Position numbers and translations under genes: made by a program. This document shows positions 62,790-64,000 of a stretch of DNA of 64,000 bases, piece by piece; the first letter of the stretch is position 1; every line of letters starts with the position of its first letter. The notes beneath the pieces were generated by a model. The model made no database searches. It saw nothing but the letters and a program-made list of their open reading frames with translations, and had not been told where the DNA came from. The stretch is from Pinibacter aurantiacus (lineage in GTDB: Bacteria; Bacteroidota; Bacteroidia; Chitinophagales; Chitinophagaceae): NCBI RefSeq assembly GCF_019130065.1, contig NZ_JAHSPG010000002.1, positions 310,001-374,000 of the forward strand, in the 5' to 3' direction.

Positions 62790-63611
62790 ATGAAACTTTT
62801 TGCTTATTTATTGGTGGCCGCGTCTATTTGCTTTAGCGCCTGCACCTCTAATAATGTTACGAACGACGACAGTCTGAAGAAATATTTCGATGAAAATAAT
62901 GTAACGGGGAGCTTCGGGTTGTTCGACAACGGACAGGGCCATTTTACCATATATAACCGCAAAGCTTTTCGCGACAGCGCTTATTTACCGGCAAGTACGT
63001 TTAAAATTGTAAACTCGCTGATCGGCATAGAAACGGGTCGTGTAAAGGATGACAGCACAGTAATAAAATGGGATGGAGTAACAAGATCAAACCCTCAGTG
63101 GAACCAGGACCTAAGCATGTACAATGCATTCCGTCTTTCATGTGTGCCATGGTTCCAGGAATTGGCGAGAAGAATAGGAAAAGACACCATGCAGCGCTGG
63201 ATCGATACATTGGGTTACGGCCGCCGCTACTCAAAACCCTCGATCAACAAGATCGATACTTTTTGGCTTGACAACTCTGTAAAAATTACGGCTGACGAGC
63301 AATTGGGCCTTGTAAAAAAACTATACTTTGATCAACTGCCTTTCCAGAAAAGAACACAACGCATTGTTCGCAGCATGATGCTCATGGAGAGCAATGCCAA
63401 CTATGAATTGAGTTACAAAACCGGTTGGGGATATACAGAAGACAGCAGATCAATCGGCTGGATCGTAGGCTGGATCGAGGAAAACAAACATCCTTACTTT
63501 TTCGTGCTGCAAATCGCTTCTACCGGCAAACCACTCGACGTTTCTGCAGTTCGCATCAAAATGCTGAAAGATATTTTGGCCCAGTATGGGTTTATGCAAG
63601 GAAAAAAGTAG
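62790..63611 (+). CDS. Class D (OXA-type) beta-lactamase-like lipoprotein
   Basis: Class D enzymes hydrolyse beta-lactams with an active-site Ser and a carboxylated Lys. The 273-residue protein has a lipoprotein signal peptide ending in CFSACTS. Motifs: PASTFKIVNS near residue 68 with Ser and Lys, SCVPWF near 112 for the S-x-V motif, FWLDN near 165 for the Trp that shields the carboxylysine, and YKTGWGY near 212 for K-T-G. The usual Y-G-N motif reads YGR (GYGRRYSKP near 144), so activity may be altered. Its own good promoter is present. No regulator or penicillin-binding neighbour is seen. Confidence 0.86.
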   Translation: MKLFAYLLVAASICFSACTSNNVTNDDSLKKYFDENNVTGSFGLFDNGQGHFTIYNRKAFRDSAYLPASTFKIVNSLIGIETGRVKDDSTVIKWDGVTRSNPQWNQDLSMYNAFRLSCVPWFQELARRIGKDTMQRWIDTLGYGRRYSKPSINKIDTFWLDNSVKITADEQLGLVKKLYFDQLPFQKRTQRIVRSMMLMESNANYELSYKTGWGYTEDSRSIGWIVGWIEENKHPYFFVLQIASTGKPLDVSAVRIKMLKDILAQYGFMQGKK

Positions 63612-63639
63612 GCTGCCATCATTCATTGATAAATAAAAT

Positions 63640-63667
63640 TGTTGGTTGTTAGTTGCTAGTTGTTAGG
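63640..63667. repeat. Single GTTGTTA-word arm
   Basis: About four 7-bp words lie between the beta-lactamase and Fic genes. No inverted partner is present. Confidence 0.7.
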
Positions 63668-63715
63668 CCAAAAGTGCGGCTTTGCAACTGATGGCTGACA
63701 ACCTTTTTTATGCCT

Positions 63716-63793
63716 TGCGGAGAATCTATTGTCTAATATCCGCATAATTTGCGGAGAATAAACATAGTAATCTCCGCATAATGTGCGGAGAAT
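63716..63793 (+). promoter_or_regulatory. Three-copy 34-bp operator-like array before the Fic gene
   Basis: TGCGGAGAAT occurs at 63716, 63750 and 63784, spaced exactly 34 bp. Copies 2 and 3 each end an inverted pair: TCCGCA-5-TGCGGA (63739-63755) and CTCCGCA-5-TGCGGAG (63772-63790). The array ends 31 bp before the Fic ATG, where an autoregulating or dedicated DNA-binding protein could act. Confidence 0.75.
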
Positions 63794-63824
63794 AAGTTGT
63801 ATATTTACCGCAAACCTGCGAAAA

Positions 63825-64000
63825 ATGGCAGTTTATATCTATCAGAAAAAGGACTGGCCCAAATTCTGGGACGATAAAATAATAAGCCCTTTGCTTGCAT
63901 CCCTTCGATACAGGCAGGGAATATTGTTGGGTAAGATGTCAGGATTCGGCTTTAAACAGCAAAGAGAAGCAACCTTGGATGTTCTTACCCTTGAGGTCAT
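63825..64000 (+). CDS. Fic-family protein with DUF4172-type N terminus, partial
   Basis: Only the first 58 codons are in the window. MAVYIYQKKDWPKFWWD-like residues (here DWPKFWDDKIISPLLASLR) followed by QGILLGKMSGFGFKQQREA and LDVLTLEV match the DUF4172 domain that precedes the catalytic Fic domain in many Bacteroidota proteins. Full-length proteins AMPylate targets, which this fragment cannot show. The ATG at 63825 is the natural beginning. The operator-like array immediately upstream suggests tight control of its expression. Confidence 0.8.
   Translation, partial: MAVYIYQKKDWPKFWDDKIISPLLASLRYRQGILLGKMSGFGFKQQREATLDVLTLEV

Overview
The window is a gene-dense stretch of a chromosome from a Bacteroidota bacterium, most likely Chitinophagaceae or a close Sphingobacteriia/Chitinophagia relative. 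The evidence is a SusC/SusD pair, an ECF sigma/FecR pair, DUF4974, IPExxxVDY, DUF4382 and DUF502 proteins, Rho with a long low-complexity insertion, and several promoters of the Bacteroidota type (TTTG, 19-22 nt, TAnnTTTG) instead of the E. coli type. No phage, IS transposase, CRISPR array or rRNA was seen. There is one tRNA gene, tRNA-Leu(UAG).

Layout. 1-7700: the end of a FUSC/YccS-type membrane protein, purU, an M1 aminopeptidase, trigger factor, a double Usp protein and a siroheme-reductase-like protein fused to rubredoxin. 7681-10233: tRNA-Leu and a RelA/SpoT-type (p)ppGpp enzyme. 10313-21596: a glycan-acquisition locus. SusD and SusC (with an STN signalling domain) read leftward. An ECF sigma factor, FecR anti-sigma, SGNH hydrolase, endonuclease/exonuclease/phosphatase-fold protein and GH3 beta-glucosidase read rightward. 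The STN-FecR-sigma trio is the classic parts list for trans-envelope induction. 21950-31300: purA, a very acidic disordered protein, pabB, an ArsC/Spx-like protein, a zinc phospholipase/nuclease-like protein coupled to a DUF502 membrane protein, a GNAT, a cysteine-synthase-family enzyme, an omega-amidase-type nitrilase and a PH/SHOCT protein. 31390-49700: two rhomboid proteases, RlmD/TrmA-like methyltransferase, acyltransferase-3, a TlpA-like thioredoxin, a SurA-like PPIase, a DUF4382 lipoprotein, an OmpA/TSP3 protein, a DUF559 nuclease cassette with terminal inverted repeats, a DUF1579 protein, a polytopic membrane protein, cysS and rho. 49967-64000: FkbM methyltransferase, pterin dehydratase, IPExxxVDY protein, M28 peptidase, bacterial GH3-auxin-type ligase, lptB, metF, a DUF1016 remnant, the fused mutase IcmF, a lipoprotein, a class D beta-lactamase and the start of a Fic protein.

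The most unusual property lies between the genes. Many intergenic gaps hold an inverted repeat whose two arms are each built from a 7-8 bp word repeated in tandem. At least six word families occur (AATTTGAA, TGAATAAC, GAGAGTT, GTTGTTA, AATTAAT, AGTTRTA) and a seventh is based on AACGCYTAA. Arms often begin exactly at a stop codon, and in three convergent gene pairs the element runs from stop codon to stop codon. Each of the six words has a length not divisible by three and contains a stop trinucleotide, so an arm gives stops in all three frames leaving the gene. Two pairs have perfectly complementary 34-35 nt arms that share the same odd word variants, which suggests that one arm was copied from the other. 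More conventional intergenic palindromes of several kinds are interspersed.

Two other candidates stand out. A 522-bp unit has near-identical 38-40 bp terminal inverted repeats enclosing only a DUF559 PD-(D/E)XK-like nuclease gene. A three-copy 34-bp operator-like array sits just before the Fic gene at the right edge.
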